This document shows positions 38,643 through 51,300 of a stretch of DNA of 64,000 nt, piece after piece. This DNA is from a virus. The notes beneath the pieces are model-generated. The model did no database searches. It was not told the origin of the DNA and worked only from the letters and a program-made list of their open reading frames with translations. A program made the translations under genes and the position numbers. The stretch spans positions 62,001 to 126,000 of IMG/VR virus record IMGVR_UViG_3300024350_000252. The stretch is one strand, 5' to 3'. The number at the start of each line of letters is the position of its first letter. The first letter of the stretch is position 1.

Positions 38643-40463
38643 TTATGTCTTAATACATGGTAGCAATGCTACGTTTCTTGGTCTTGTTTCTGTGTTGCCA
38701 CCCGGCTCAGTCCTGCCTAAGGCATAACGAGCTCCGTAATCTGCGTCTTCGTCATACATGAAATACTGATCATCTGGATAAGGATAGTTTTTATTACCAT
38801 TTCTATCTGTCCAATCTGATGCTCCATCATCTTCAAACCCATATACATCTTTGAAATCGTGTGTATGTGGTCCCACATCTGCGGACTGTCTTGTACCTAA
38901 CACTCGACCAGTGTCTACTCCACGTCCTATGTCTAACCCTCTAATAAACTCACCACGTAGATCTGGAAGGTTAAAGGTGTTTACACCGTCGCCCGATCCC
39001 CATATGGTACTAATAGCTGCGAATAAATTAGGATAATCGGTCCTAGATACTGCGGTACCATCACAGATCAACCACCCAGTTGGCGGAACTGCCATAGCAA
39101 AATATGCCACTTGACCAGTAGTACCATTAGGTGCGCTGATCCAAGTGCCGCCTGTAGAAGTTAAAACATTTCCCTGTGTCCCTGGGGCTACAAAATTAAC
39201 ATTACCGGCCCCTGCGCCTAGTAAAACATTGCCTGTAGTTAATGAACTTCTTCCAGTTCCGCCATGGGGTACTGATAGTATATTTGTAACTTGATTGCTA
39301 AGGTCTATGACAGGTGTGCCCCACACTGGAGGTTGATTAGCTCCTTGGGATTTTAAAATATATCCTATCGTGCCTGCTGATCCATTAGTTACTAATTGGT
39401 CGCTTATCGTTATAGAAGTAAATGTTGCTGTACTAGGAGTTATATTTCCCACCACACCGTTGTGCTGACCTGTAGTATTACCTGTTAGATTACCTTGTAC
39501 ATCTCCTTGTAGATCACCAGTAAATCCAAGACTAGCAGATACACTAGTACCGGTTACAGCACCTTGTACTGGTCCATAATGTGTACCTGTGGTATTACCT
39601 GTTAGATCTGCGGTTATCCTGCTAGCAGAAAAATTACCTAGAGAATCTCTAGACACTATCGTGTCATCTACATTGTTTGCTGTGGCATTGATAGACCAAG
39701 TAATTTCTGAACTACCATCAAATCTAGAACCCTGTATAAATTGACTAGCGTTGATACCGTATGGTGTTAGAGCTTTGATCGTTATGTTTGCGGTGCCATC
39801 AAATGCTACACCATTAATATTTTTAGGTGCTGCTAATTTAGTAGCGGTATCAGCATTACCGACAACGTCGCCGCGCAATTTACTTGAAGAACTGACTGTT
39901 ATACCCTTACTCAACTGATCGAATCCAGGTACAGCATCTAATGCGTTGATGGTAAAATCTCTTTCTGCTGTTATCGCTACCACTGTATCATTTAATGTAG
40001 ACAAAATAACTGGATGATATGATCCAGTAGTATCTCTTAATTTTGTAGATATATTTCTTGTTTTTCCGTAACCTGCGACACTTTCTGCTCCAACAAAAAC
40101 AAATTGAGTTCCGTCATAGACATAAAATTTATTGTCTGTTGTATCTAACCATCCATCGCCGGGCGCAGCTTCTGTTGGTTCTGTTGCGCTGATAACGGTA
40201 TTACCAACTATAGTCCAAGTAGGACCTGTGTTTACCCTCAGTCTCTTAGTCGATGCATCGTACCAAATTTGTCCTACTAGTGCCTTTGGTGGAGCATTAT
40301 TTCCTGCGAAGTTTTCTAACAGGAATACAAAATTTTCATTTTGTATTTCTCCATACCCGGCAAAGTTTTTACCTATAAGGCCAATGCTGGTACTTCGATC
40401 TAATGTACCATCATCTAGTTGGACTAGTTTATCTCCGTTGTATTTGTTAATCTGATATGCCAT
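38643..40463 (-). CDS. Tail-fibre paralogue 3 with phage tail collar domain
   Basis: 606 residues. The shared N-terminal module (YQINKYNGDKLVQL, LIGKNFAGYGEIQNENFVFLL, IWYDASTKRLRV) comes first. A Gly/Thr-rich shaft with GDLQGDVQGNLTGNTTGQHN repeats follows. The C terminus has a tail-collar domain (AVPPTGWLICDGTAVSRTDYP, FNLPDLRGEFIRGLD), then TRPRNVALLPCIK, a fibre-tip ending seen in many phages. Collar-type tips are usually trimeric receptor-binding ends. Confidence 0.9.
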   Translation of the reverse strand: MAYQINKYNGDKLVQLDDGTLDRSTSIGLIGKNFAGYGEIQNENFVFLLENFAGNNAPPKALVGQIWYDASTKRLRVNTGPTWTIVGNTVISATEPTEAAPGDGWLDTTDNKFYVYDGTQFVFVGAESVAGYGKTRNISTKLRDTTGSYHPVILSTLNDTVVAITAERDFTINALDAVPGFDQLSKGITVSSSSKLRGDVVGNADTATKLAAPKNINGVAFDGTANITIKALTPYGINASQFIQGSRFDGSSEITWSINATANNVDDTIVSRDSLGNFSASRITADLTGNTTGTHYGPVQGAVTGTSVSASLGFTGDLQGDVQGNLTGNTTGQHNGVVGNITPSTATFTSITISDQLVTNGSAGTIGYILKSQGANQPPVWGTPVIDLSNQVTNILSVPHGGTGRSSLTTGNVLLGAGAGNVNFVAPGTQGNVLTSTGGTWISAPNGTTGQVAYFAMAVPPTGWLICDGTAVSRTDYPNLFAAISTIWGSGDGVNTFNLPDLRGEFIRGLDIGRGVDTGRVLGTRQSADVGPHTHDFKDVYGFEDDGASDWTDRNGNKNYPYPDDQYFMYDEDADYGARYALGRTEPGGNTETRPRNVALLPCIKT

Positions 40464-40483
40464 TTCGTTCGCCCGTTTTTATT

Positions 40484-42460
40484 TTAAGTCCTATCAAAAG
40501 TTGAGATAGCTAAATCGTAAGGATTAGGTTCTTCAACTAGAGGAGTTAACTGAGTCCAAGTAAGTGATCCGCCCGGAGCCGAAAGTTGGAACTCCCAGTA
40601 ACCTCTTACAATGTACATTCTTGGTGGTTGTTTATTTTCTGGAACAGTACCAGATGCTGAACTGCCTGATACTCCAAGCGTCACCGGTACCGATGAAACA
40701 TTTTCTAAGTAGTATCTATAAGTGGCTATTCTAGCTATAGTACCCGGATCATACTCTGCCGGAGGTGCTATCTGTGCTAAAATACTAGCCATCTTGGTCT
40801 GTGTTATCACAGTTTCAGGTGTTGGATAGCCTCCAAAAATATCAGTTATATCCATCGACAATGGTATGTTTCTTGTTCTTACAAGATTATTAACGTATTT
40901 TTTATTTGTGGCTTCTGACAGTTCTGTCGAACTTAGCAATGAAGAAGATTCTGTTGTCTGTCTAGTACCTACACTATCTTCATTAGTGTTATGTATGCCC
41001 ACTATCTTCACATTAGAACCAATAACGTTGATATCACCTAACGGTTCTATTTCTAGATTAGTTGGAACAGCCGGATCGTTATTTGAGTATAATCCTGTTC
41101 TTCCGTTATTGGCTATCCTATTATTGTTTAAAGTGATATTGTCTATTACAGCCTGTATCTGAGCACCAAAATTAGATAGACCAGGAGCATTAATAACAGC
41201 AGAAGTTAGTGTTATGCCGGCGCCTGTATCTTCAATAATCGGAATGCCGTTGATACTAATAGTTCTATTAGAACCATTTACACTAATATTTTCACTAAAA
41301 TTCCAAGTATCAGTAAGATTATCCCATAGTATTGTATGGTTTGTTGTACCTTTTAAAATTAGACCACCGCCATCGGCATAAGCATCTGTGGATACTCCTC
41401 CAGACACATTAGCTAATTCTATATTCCTATCATCTACTTTTAATGTTGTACTTTCAACTGTGGTAGTTGTACCTTGTACATCAAGATTTCCAACTATGGT
41501 AACATTACCACCTATAGTGGTAATACTCGATGGGTTACCTGGCATTAACTCTAAAGTATCTACGTTGCCAGATACAAAAGTATTGTATGGTTGTATTTCT
41601 ATAAAAGAAATGTTACTATTGTTCTTGTTTAATTTTACAGAAAACTTTTTATTATTGGCAATGTTTCTAATATAGATATCACCGAAGCCGTCAACTCCTA
41701 ATTGACCTTGCGGACCATCACCCCATCTTATTCCGCCATTATTACTGACTGTTAATACTTCTGTAAAAATATTACCTTGATCTTTTCTAGCAAAATAGAT
41801 AGAATTGATATTACCAAGAGAATCAGAATTAGAAGCGGTTCCATGCCATTTTACATCCGAGTTAATCGGGTTGAAACCAATCTTAACTGATGTTTGATTA
41901 GCACCGGTGCTATCTTTAAAATTGGGAATTTGATTTCTAGTAGTAAATTCTGTACTACTGAAAAATCCCTGTAATGAATTTGAAACATATACAGCAGCTA
42001 TAGTTCTGTTTCTTCTAGACGAATCTTCAATAGTTTCTATTTTTACACCACTTAAACTCTGAGCGGTGCTATAAGCTGGGCCTATCAAAACATCGGCCAA
42101 TCCGGTAAAGAAATATAGTTGATTGTCACTAGTGTTGTACCAAAAGTCACCTGTACCAACATCTAACGGCCTTGCCGCAGAAAGTGCTGTGCTACCTACT
42201 GAACGCCATTGAGTTCCTGAGTAAACTTTTATTCTATTTTCAGTAGTGTCATACCATAACTGCCCTATCAACGGTGATGCAGGCGAAGATCCTGCGCTGG
42301 CAAAATTTTCTAAAATTTGTACAAAATTTTCGTTGATGTACTGACCAAAGCCGCTGAAATTTTTTCCTACCAATGTAATAGAAGTTGACGCAGTATCTAT
42401 CTGCCCGTCAGCTACTGTTGCTATCGTCGTTCCGTCTGTTTTAGTTAAGATGTATGACAT
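40484..42460 (-). CDS. Tail-fibre paralogue 2
   Basis: 658 residues. It has the same N-terminal module (LVGKNFSGFGQYINENFVQILENF, LWYDTTENRIKVYSGTQW, FWYNTSDNQLYFFTG). The middle contains GNVTIVGNLDVQGTTTTVESTTLKVDDRNIE-like content, a pattern typical of structural fibre shafts, and a helical ATNKKYVNNLV. The C terminus is a strand-rich head without a collar motif. Tip specificity therefore differs from paralogues 1 and 3. Confidence 0.82.
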   Translation of the reverse strand: MSYILTKTDGTTIATVADGQIDTASTSITLVGKNFSGFGQYINENFVQILENFASAGSSPASPLIGQLWYDTTENRIKVYSGTQWRSVGSTALSAARPLDVGTGDFWYNTSDNQLYFFTGLADVLIGPAYSTAQSLSGVKIETIEDSSRRNRTIAAVYVSNSLQGFFSSTEFTTRNQIPNFKDSTGANQTSVKIGFNPINSDVKWHGTASNSDSLGNINSIYFARKDQGNIFTEVLTVSNNGGIRWGDGPQGQLGVDGFGDIYIRNIANNKKFSVKLNKNNSNISFIEIQPYNTFVSGNVDTLELMPGNPSSITTIGGNVTIVGNLDVQGTTTTVESTTLKVDDRNIELANVSGGVSTDAYADGGGLILKGTTNHTILWDNLTDTWNFSENISVNGSNRTISINGIPIIEDTGAGITLTSAVINAPGLSNFGAQIQAVIDNITLNNNRIANNGRTGLYSNNDPAVPTNLEIEPLGDINVIGSNVKIVGIHNTNEDSVGTRQTTESSSLLSSTELSEATNKKYVNNLVRTRNIPLSMDITDIFGGYPTPETVITQTKMASILAQIAPPAEYDPGTIARIATYRYYLENVSSVPVTLGVSGSSASGTVPENKQPPRMYIVRGYWEFQLSAPGGSLTWTQLTPLVEEPNPYDLAISTFDRT

Positions 42461-42462
42461 TA

Positions 42463-44655
42463 TTATTGAGTTCCATCGTTACTTGGTCTACCAGATCTAA
42501 TAATATAATTCATAGTCATGAATGGATTCATTACGTTAAATGGTCTACCTATTTGTGAATCAACCAAACCAGAAACACGTTTATCTTCATTAGCAATTCT
42601 TACTAGTCCAGTAGATGCCATAGCTTGGCCGCCGCCAATAACTGTGCCTGCTTTGATCCTTGAGTTTGCTTGTCCCGAACCACCAATTAATGTAGTTGGT
42701 CCAAAATCTGTCGGAACCGATGTGTTTTCGTTAATAACATAAAATTGCGATCCCGAAGTTTGGTTGTCTGCTCTTCTTCCTTTTAAATCATGGTCATGAT
42801 CTGGAATATTATATGGTTCTATGACATACTGATCTTTACCACTAGTGCCTCCTAGAACACTAGCTTTAGAATCGTTGACTAGAGGAGTAACCAAAGCACC
42901 GCCACCAGCACTAGGGCTGCTAGTACCGCCCGGATAAGGTACAGTCAGCGCATTATACATATCCTGCTTACCTAACACTAATCTTCCACGAAGATCCGGC
43001 AATCTAAAAGTATTTCCTTTTGGCGATCCTAGCAGCGGAGTAGTACCGTTGTATATGGTTCCTACTACAGCAGCTAAATCTCTATATCTATATTCTTCTA
43101 CTTCTGATCCGTCGCAGAACAAATAACCTGTTGGACAAACTGGTCCAGCAAATGCTAATATTGTTCCAATAGGCACGTTAGCATCTCCTAAGAATGTGTC
43201 TCTAGTGATTTTTCTTAGACCTTGACCTGCTCTATAAATCAACATTTCGTCGTTGACTTGATAATTTCCTACAGATGCCTTATTAGAAATAATGTCAGAT
43301 GTTAGTGTAGTTGTAAAGACTTTATTAAGGTTACCTGTACCGTTAAATGCCACAACGTTACTAGACACGTCACCTTCCAATTTAAAATTAGTAGCCGATC
43401 TTAAGCTGGTAGCTGAATTTGAGTTTCCATCGATATTACCACTAACTGTACCTGTAATTGTATCAGCTACTACATTTCTAGCATAAATGGTAGCATATCT
43501 ATTAGTCGCTTCACCTATTGTTTCTGATGCTGTACGTGGTTTGATGGATTTTGTTCTAAGTGTACCGTTTTGTATTTCAACATCACCACCTACCCAAATG
43601 TTTTTCTTAACTGCCATACCACCCAGTGTCTGTATAGATCCACTGTCAAGATTAGTAGCATCTATTTCAGAACCGTTAGTGATAGTGCCTACTAGATTAA
43701 AATCTCCTACAAGATCTAATTGCTTTGTAGGATTAAGATTATTAATACCTACTCTATTTTCTACCACACGTACAATAGGTGTTCCAACACCAAAAGATCC
43801 TGTTCTACTAGGCTGTATGTCTATGCTGGCACCGGGTGTAGCATTATAGATTACAGCATTAGCCGATGTTACACTGATGTTTAAATTACCATTAGCACCA
43901 ACGTATATACCCGCATCATCTCTAACGTTAAACTGTGCTTGTACAGTTTGAATAGTATCTGTTCTAACAAAACTTGTAGCCGGAACTATAGTGGTTCCGT
44001 ATAAAAGACTATCGGCGCTAGTAGCTGTACCAACGAATCTAGGAGACACAGTAGTACTAGATATATCAGTTCTAGTTGTTAGATTGACACCAGTTTGTAT
44101 ACTGGTAAAGCCCTGTATGGTAACTTTAGGTGTAAAGGTATCTTTACTGATGATAGCAACAGGAATATCGTCTGTATACATGACCACAACTGATCTAGGA
44201 TTGTTGTCAATATCAAATAAACTTTCAACTTGCGGTCCAGTTTTAGTTCCTGAACTGTATTGAGGTCCCACCAAAACCCAGGATGTACCTGCCCACAGAT
44301 ATAATTGTTGTGTACTGGCGTTTACCCATAGATCACCAATAGTAGCACCGGATGGTTCATTGACTGCTGTCTGGATGTTACTAGTTGATTTCCAGCTAAT
44401 ACCATCAAATACAAATAATTTATTGTTACCGGAATCATACCAAAGCTGTCCTGTAACAGCTTTAGCTACATCTGGAGCACTATCGCTAGCAAAATTTTCT
44501 AATAAGTGTAATAGGTCTTCTGAAATAATCTTGGCGTACCCGACTTGGTTCCTACCAGGAAAAGACAAGCTAGTATCTTGATTAGTAGTATTATCTTGTA
44601 CTACCAATGGCTCAGGATGTAGCGTGGAATTTGTGAAATTTACGTTATATGACAT
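42463..44655 (-). CDS. Tail-fibre paralogue 1 with phage tail collar domain
   Basis: 730 residues, the longest of the five. The N-terminal module (FPGRNQVGYAKIISEDLLHLLENF, LWYDSGNNKLFVFDGISW, LWVNASTQQLYLWAG) is the most divergent. After the shaft, VPIGTILAFAGPVCPTGYLFCDGSE and FRLPDLRGRLVLGK form a collar domain. A Gly/Ser-rich tip containing NIPDHDHDL and a final FMTMNYIIRSG follow. The layout matches T4-like short-fibre or gp12-type collar proteins. It is transcribed directly after the small structural gene (3-bp gap). Confidence 0.9.
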   Translation of the reverse strand: MSYNVNFTNSTLHPEPLVVQDNTTNQDTSLSFPGRNQVGYAKIISEDLLHLLENFASDSAPDVAKAVTGQLWYDSGNNKLFVFDGISWKSTSNIQTAVNEPSGATIGDLWVNASTQQLYLWAGTSWVLVGPQYSSGTKTGPQVESLFDIDNNPRSVVVMYTDDIPVAIISKDTFTPKVTIQGFTSIQTGVNLTTRTDISSTTVSPRFVGTATSADSLLYGTTIVPATSFVRTDTIQTVQAQFNVRDDAGIYVGANGNLNISVTSANAVIYNATPGASIDIQPSRTGSFGVGTPIVRVVENRVGINNLNPTKQLDLVGDFNLVGTITNGSEIDATNLDSGSIQTLGGMAVKKNIWVGGDVEIQNGTLRTKSIKPRTASETIGEATNRYATIYARNVVADTITGTVSGNIDGNSNSATSLRSATNFKLEGDVSSNVVAFNGTGNLNKVFTTTLTSDIISNKASVGNYQVNDEMLIYRAGQGLRKITRDTFLGDANVPIGTILAFAGPVCPTGYLFCDGSEVEEYRYRDLAAVVGTIYNGTTPLLGSPKGNTFRLPDLRGRLVLGKQDMYNALTVPYPGGTSSPSAGGGALVTPLVNDSKASVLGGTSGKDQYVIEPYNIPDHDHDLKGRRADNQTSGSQFYVINENTSVPTDFGPTTLIGGSGQANSRIKAGTVIGGGQAMASTGLVRIANEDKRVSGLVDSQIGRPFNVMNPFMTMNYIIRSGRPSNDGTQ

Positions 44656-44658
44656 TTA

Positions 44659-45306
44659 TCAAACTCCAGTAAACCCAGTCAAGCTCTGTATCCTTATCGT
44701 GTAATCGATCTGGATCAATCTGTTTAAAGATTTCTGAACAGGATGGAAGACCACGTGTGTTAACAGTTTTCCGGTAGAAGATTTTAATCCTAGTTCATCA
44801 AAGACATAATCACCGTTCATGTCTACAGAATTGTCAAATGCTTCTTGTCCACTAGGCTCTCCGTAATCTAGCAAACATTTGATAACAATATCTGTATATG
44901 TTGCTCCACTGACATGGTTAATTTCCATATAATTTCTTGCTGTATCAGTGTTCAAAGGAGAATTTTGATCTACTACTTTGTTGTATGTCTGATAATACAA
45001 GCTGGAATTGATACCATTTGTGTTTGGTGTTAGATAAGTTATCAGCCCTGTGCTGTCAACTACTGTGCCACCGTTACCAAAAACCATTTCGGAAATCCAG
45101 CCTTGACCCTGATTTGATAGACTGTTAGCAAGAGCAACACTCATATTTTCGTAATGGATAGCGTTTGGCTTATCCCTGAACACTTCTCCAGTGCTAGGAT
45201 CCCAAATTTTTATATGTCCTCTGATGTCAAAACCGCAAATTTCGTTGGGTTTTTTATGATTTTGATCTGTTTTATTTTCAGGCATTTTTTCCGATTCCGT
45301 GTTCAT
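44659..45306 (-). CDS. Small baseplate/tail structural protein
   Basis: 215 residues from ATG 45306; a second start at 45285 (MPENKTDQ) is better spaced from the octamer upstream and has GGAAAAA before it, so it may be the real one. The core (GFDIRGHIKIWDPSTGEVF, NGGTVVDSTGLITYLTPNTNG) is strand-rich, and I recall it in baseplate clusters of T4-like aquatic phages. Position after the giant protein corresponds to the gp8 area of T4 but I cannot confirm homology. Confidence 0.72.
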   Translation of the reverse strand: MNTESEKMPENKTDQNHKKPNEICGFDIRGHIKIWDPSTGEVFRDKPNAIHYENMSVALANSLSNQGQGWISEMVFGNGGTVVDSTGLITYLTPNTNGINSSLYYQTYNKVVDQNSPLNTDTARNYMEINHVSGATYTDIVIKCLLDYGEPSGQEAFDNSVDMNGDYVFDELGLKSSTGKLLTHVVFHPVQKSLNRLIQIDYTIRIQSLTGFTGV

Positions 45307-45310
45307 ATGT

Positions 45311-45318
45311 TATTTATT
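45311..45318 (-). promoter_or_regulatory. Late-promoter-like octamer AATAAATA
   Basis: AATAAATA on the minus strand overlaps the stop of the giant gene. It is 5 bp from the first ATG of the next gene, but 26 bp from the internal ATG at 45285. If it is a functional late promoter, the internal start would be used from that message. Confidence 0.35.
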
Positions 45319-48300
45319 ATGGCAAATTTGTAGTCTTCTGCTGTAGGAACGTCACTATCGAAGTTTTGCTATTGCTTAATCCTTCTCCGGTAGTAGCTGA
45401 ACTGTTACCAACATCATACCATAGCTTGCCGGTTCTCTTAACCACTGTGATCCTAGTTGCTGCTTCTACAGCCGAAGTTAATCTTATATATGGCGTTGAT
45501 CCATCTACAGAAAATTCAGCTTCTACTAGCACATCGCCCGCAGGGCTATGTGAACCTACAGTTTGATCGTATACGTAGACAGGATCTTTGTTCAATCTGC
45601 GTCCAGCCACAAATACTTCGATAGTATCGCATGGTCCGTACTCTTCAGGTATACTGTCTACCGGCCATTCTTTCCTGTATCCTGTTCCATCTACAGCAGA
45701 TTTAGCAGGAATAAAAGTTAATGGCCCAATAAGCAAAGAAGTTCCGTCTGATACAAAATCTTCTTTTTCTTGAGAATCCTTGTAAGGAATAGCTTCTGTA
45801 TAACCTGTGATTACTACTTCAGTTCCCGCACTAAACAATGGCGTTACAGAAGTACCAAACATACCTCTTCTTAATCCCGTTAGACGATTACCATCTATAG
45901 CTAGATATTGTATTTTTTCTCCGCCTATAGTCACTATACCCGGCTGATCAAATTTGGGTACAGGAAGTGCTGTAGCATCTGTCAGTGTCATAGATTCGTC
46001 ATAGTAATTTAAATTTTCTACCAATTTGATGTTAGACAATGAGTATCTGCTGTAATAATTTTTGTTCAACACATCTTTAAATATTTCAAACGATACCGGT
46101 TCACGATAAATCATATCAGATCCGCTGATTATTTCCACTACATCAGTAGAGGTTGTAATAAATGAAGGATTGAATATAATTTCGTTTCTATTTCTTGATA
46201 GATAGTAATCTATATCCTGTGTAGCTCTTTCACCATTTACATATACCCATACATAAGAAACTCCTAAAACAGGTTTTTCTAGAGAATAAGCTAATTCGCC
46301 ACCTTTAAAGATGTCTCTGGTTAGATCCATCGTAGTATACTGTTCAAACCACTTGACGTTTAAAACATCACCTAATTGTAGATTTAAATCTGTCCTAAAA
46401 ACAATATTGTTATTTTTGATTTCATAGTTGCTATTAGAATAATCTTCTATCCTAATAATATCTCCTATGTCATATTTTCCAAACAGAGTCACTGTGTTGT
46501 CTTCAGCTGTGAACCCATAATCGATACCAAATATCAATAAATTGTCATTTACAAAAACTTTAACTTGGCTATCGATAATATCTCCTGGGTTTCTAAAAGG
46601 ATCTAAACCTATCTTTATAGAATCGTTACCTGAATAGATTTCTATAACAGTATCAACAGTGGTTAGTAAGTTACCGTTTCTTTCTACAAGAACGTTACTT
46701 GTAGGTGATCCTCCTAGATTGATAAATGATTCTAAAGGATATATTCTTTGTACGATATCAGTTACTGTTATAGTTTGATCATTGACTTTGATCAAAGGAG
46801 AATATGATCCCGATTCAGCAGATAGAACAACGATAGAAATCTTTCTGTTAACTTCCGGAGGATTACCAAACTCTACTAGAGTTTGATCTAGATCATTTAC
46901 CTGTCCTTTGCTGTTAACGAATCCGGCATCAACGATCTGTCCATCAACAGTAGCATAGATAGATCCAGTTTCAAAATATGATGCTCCTGTTAGATAATAT
47001 CTTGTTAGTCCGTCTGCTATAAATTCTTTATAGTCAAGAATTTCTGTACCACCTAACGCCATGGATACAACTTCTATTGTAGAACCAGCAGGTGGTAAAA
47101 CTCCGACGAATCTAACTTGATTAGTTTCAAAAGATATTGTATAATCTAGGCCGTTATCTTTTTTGACTTTATCGACATAAACTGTAACAGATTTTCTCTC
47201 AGTTACTTTCTGACCTATTTCATAGAGATCTGTCTGACCGTCTCCAAAATAAATTCTAGTTAATAGCGCAGGAGCTCCTGCTCTATCAGTATGGAACACT
47301 TTGATACTAAGTGTATCTAAAACCTGTCCCGGAACATTTTCCTCTGGAGCAGGTACTTGTTCTGGACTGATAAATTTTTGTCCGTCTAATACTATCTCAG
47401 AAGCAGTTTTACCTGTCGCTGTAGAGTATGCTCCACCTATATTTGTTAGATCCCCGCCAGATATAGCCGTATCGATATTTCTACCTACTAGTGCTACAGT
47501 ACCATCACTTTCGATCGGTCTGAATATCAGTGTATCATCTTTATCGATTTGTACTCCCGGAGGAATCGTTACAGCTATAGTAGATCCATCACCAACAAAT
47601 GTCTGCATCACAGCATGTTCGGGAGCTTCTTTCAAGCCGTTTATCTGTATCGTGCTTCCATCATAATAGTCAAAGAAAGGATCGTCTAATCTGACAGAAT
47701 TGTATTCTAATTTCTTTCTTAGATAGATTGTTATTTCTTTACCTAGAGGTGGCGGTTCAGGTAGATAGAATGTTCTATTAACACCATCAGCTGCTACATA
47801 AAAATCAGTGTTCATGTCGCCGGAGCTGTCCCATCCTTCTAATCCCCATGGCACAGCATCCCAACCAGCACCTACATCAAACATTGATCCTTGTACTATA
47901 ACTCCGCCAAAGTCTATGCCGGTGACTAGCTGTGAATAATCGCTGATTATTTCGCCATCTATTGTGTTCTTTTCTACACCTAACATACCAGATGTTGGTT
48001 GATAATACTTGTCTATCCTATTAAGAGCATCAAGTATTTCGTCATTCTTTTCGTAATGAACTGTAACTGTAGCACCCTGTGGCGGAGCTGCGTTCAATAA
48101 TAATTGACCAGTAAGAACTTCCGTTCCAGAAATATTTGTCTTGAAAATCTTGATCAAATATTGGCTGTTTAACAACTTGGCACCGTCTGTGCCTGCTGCT
48201 GTATTAGGATGTTTTAAAAATACAGCAATCTTAGATTTGTCTGTAGTGGGTGGATACTTTAGTGTGAAAGTATTTTTAGTACCAGGACATACAAATGATT

Positions 48301-51300
48301 CTGTTTCTAAGAAATTGTTTCCTAGATTTTTAAACTTCGGAGTCTTTGAATATCTATCAAACTTGATAGACATATCAAATGTACGAGCTTTAGATTGTCC
48401 TATGATGGCTACAGCTTTAGCAGAATTTTCTATCACTGTACCAACACCGCCAACTAATGTTACTGTAGGAGCAGAAGTATATCCTGATCCATGCTTGATC
48501 ATTCTTATATGTGTTACTACGCCGCTAGAAACAAATGCTTGTGCTTCTGCTCCATTACCACCACCGCCTTCGATGACTACCTTAGGTACGCTGGTATAGT
48601 TCTTTCCGCTGTATGTCAATACGATGTCTTTGACTACAAAAGCATGATTGTCTTTCCAGAATTTCCAAGGGTACTGATCGATTTCCAATCTTGTAGAATC
48701 AACAGGAACTATGCTTTGTGAATTAATATCAAAGACTGGAGGTAAATCAAAATCACTAATCGGTGAAGATGCTAGCTCTTGCCCTAAGTACCTACTGGTA
48801 TATTTTCTAATTTTGGTTCTATAAGGTTTAACTTCTTCGATATATTTCTGATAGCTAGAAAGATTATCGCTCTTATAGTTGATCCTATTGCTAAAATAAC
48901 CAACGTTGTGTGTTGCGTTCAAGAAACTGGTCTTGAATGCCCAATCGACATAAAGTTGTTCGCTGAATATGTAATGTATAGAAACAAAGAACAACTTGTT
49001 CCATTCGTTACTAAGTTCATCGATGAATATATTTTCTTTTACCGCTTTTAGAATATTTCTAAACTCGATAGAGAACGAAGTATCATATTTGTTACTATCA
49101 TAGCTTTGAGTTAAATCGTATCCTGTAGATTCCGCAGCAGTATTGTAGAACTTATTAACTATCTGGATAGTTCCATTTTTACGACCAACTAAACGATATT
49201 TGTTTTGTAAATCAGTAGCTATCGGATCGACTGTTTCAAAAACTGCCCAACCGCCAGAACCATATTCATCCACTCTTACTAGATCTCCTATCTCTACAGT
49301 CAGACCTGATTCTCTATAAAGTCCAGGAATAGTATATTTGATTCTAGAAGTATTGCTAAATCCCGACTTCCAATAGTCGACAGGAATCCAGAATTTAGTG
49401 GTATCATATGCTTGTGTTGCTGTCTTATAAAATGTTTCTGTTTTATCATCCCAACTATAGATAGCCCAATAGCCGTTTGAGTTCACATCGCTTTCGATCA
49501 ATACAGAAAACGGTCTAACATTTAGTCTAGCATTGATATACTTGGTGCCGCTATTTTCAATGATGACACCAGTCACCACGCCTAATTTATTAATAACTGT
49601 TTTAATCTTTGCGCCGGTGCCTGACCCATCTATTTCGACATAAGGTGGTACTCTATATCCTCGACCACCATCTATAACATCAACAGAAGTTATTTTTCCG
49701 TTAGCTATATTAGCTGACAACAAAGCCGGTTTTATTTTAGCAGTAGCTATAGTAGATAATTCTTTATAGCTGGCAAAAGATTGATCATACAGATTTAAAT
49801 TAGATTTAGGTAATGGTGCTGTTAAATTTAAATATTCATAAGAAATAGAATCTGCCAATGGATAACGAGAAAGTATATTGTTAATATAATCTACTGTTAT
49901 CTGTACCGCTTTATTTCTGTTAATAAACATAGACTGTCTAGGTCTATTGGCTATTCCGTATTTTGATTTTTCTGGAAGATCTTTATCAGGAACTGATCTA
50001 CCTAGAATATCTTCACCAACAAGACTGTCGATCCACTTTCTTTCTATATCTTCAACAGGATATTCATCAGAACCTTCTGTCAACAGAGTATATTCGTTGT
50101 GGACTAGATTTATGTTTTTATCAGTTTTATAGAATTGTATATTCAATAAAAATTCATCAGTATTGATAGAACCTTGTAAGTTATACAAAGAAATTTTATC
50201 AACATCAGTTATAGCAGCAAACGGAATTCCTGCTGTCGTTGGATTAGCAATGTAATTTGCTATAACTCCTGCGCTATTTGTTTTAGTAGAATTATTAGGC
50301 AGAGTATTTTTGCTTCTTACCCAATAATAGTAAACATTATATAATACTTCGCCGGTTATTGAGTCTAGTTTTTGCTTGTAAGAATAGTTTGAATCATCAG
50401 GATACAATGGTGTCCCGCTGATACCTTCTTCAAAACCAGCAGTAGTGCCAGTCATAGCTGCCCACTCGCTAGGCCTATAAATGGTTTCTACCCATTCGTA
50501 AACATCGATGCTAGCACCATATGCTAGTGAACCCCAATTAGCTGTCTTATAAACAAAATCATTTTGTTCATAATCAAGATACTTTGCGGTAGATGTTCTC
50601 CACCATATCTTACCAACATTATCATCCATCCATGCTTGGCCGGCGTCGATAGCATTATCAACAGTACCAGTAGAATAAACAGCAGGATCATAAGATGTTT
50701 TATAATCTATATCTTGATCAGCTATAGAAAGTATCTTTCCTTTAAATGGATCTATTATATCAAGGTCAGCAATCTTGCGATTATTAACAGCATCGTATAT
50801 GGCTAGATTTTTTAATTTGTCTATATCTATGCCGTTTGTTTGCTGCCTAATCACTGTCCAAGGTTTTACTCCTGCTTTCTTAGTAAATTTTTGTATCCTA
50901 CCAATCCTAGTAGTAGCAAAAGCAGGATCTAATGATAGATATTTTGGTGATCCAACAATGATCGAATCATTGGATGCTGAAAGAGACTTACCAAAGTCTT
51001 CATTGGTGTTAAGGCCTTCATCAAATATTTCTGAAAGAACAAACTTACCTACATACTTGTCAAACACATAGACTTTACCAGTTTTTCCTTGTGAATCTTT
51101 GAAGTTGGTAACAAAACGATCAAATCTAGTATCATTAGCATCAAATGTTGTAGTTTTATAACTTTCAGCACCTTCAGCTGAAATAGCTATAGTTTGATTA
51201 TCAGGAGTGATACAGATATTTGAACCGAATCTTTCGTTAGGATCTAGTTGACCGCTATCTAGTTTTTGTATCAGTTTATATGTTCCGTTTTTGTTTTCAA

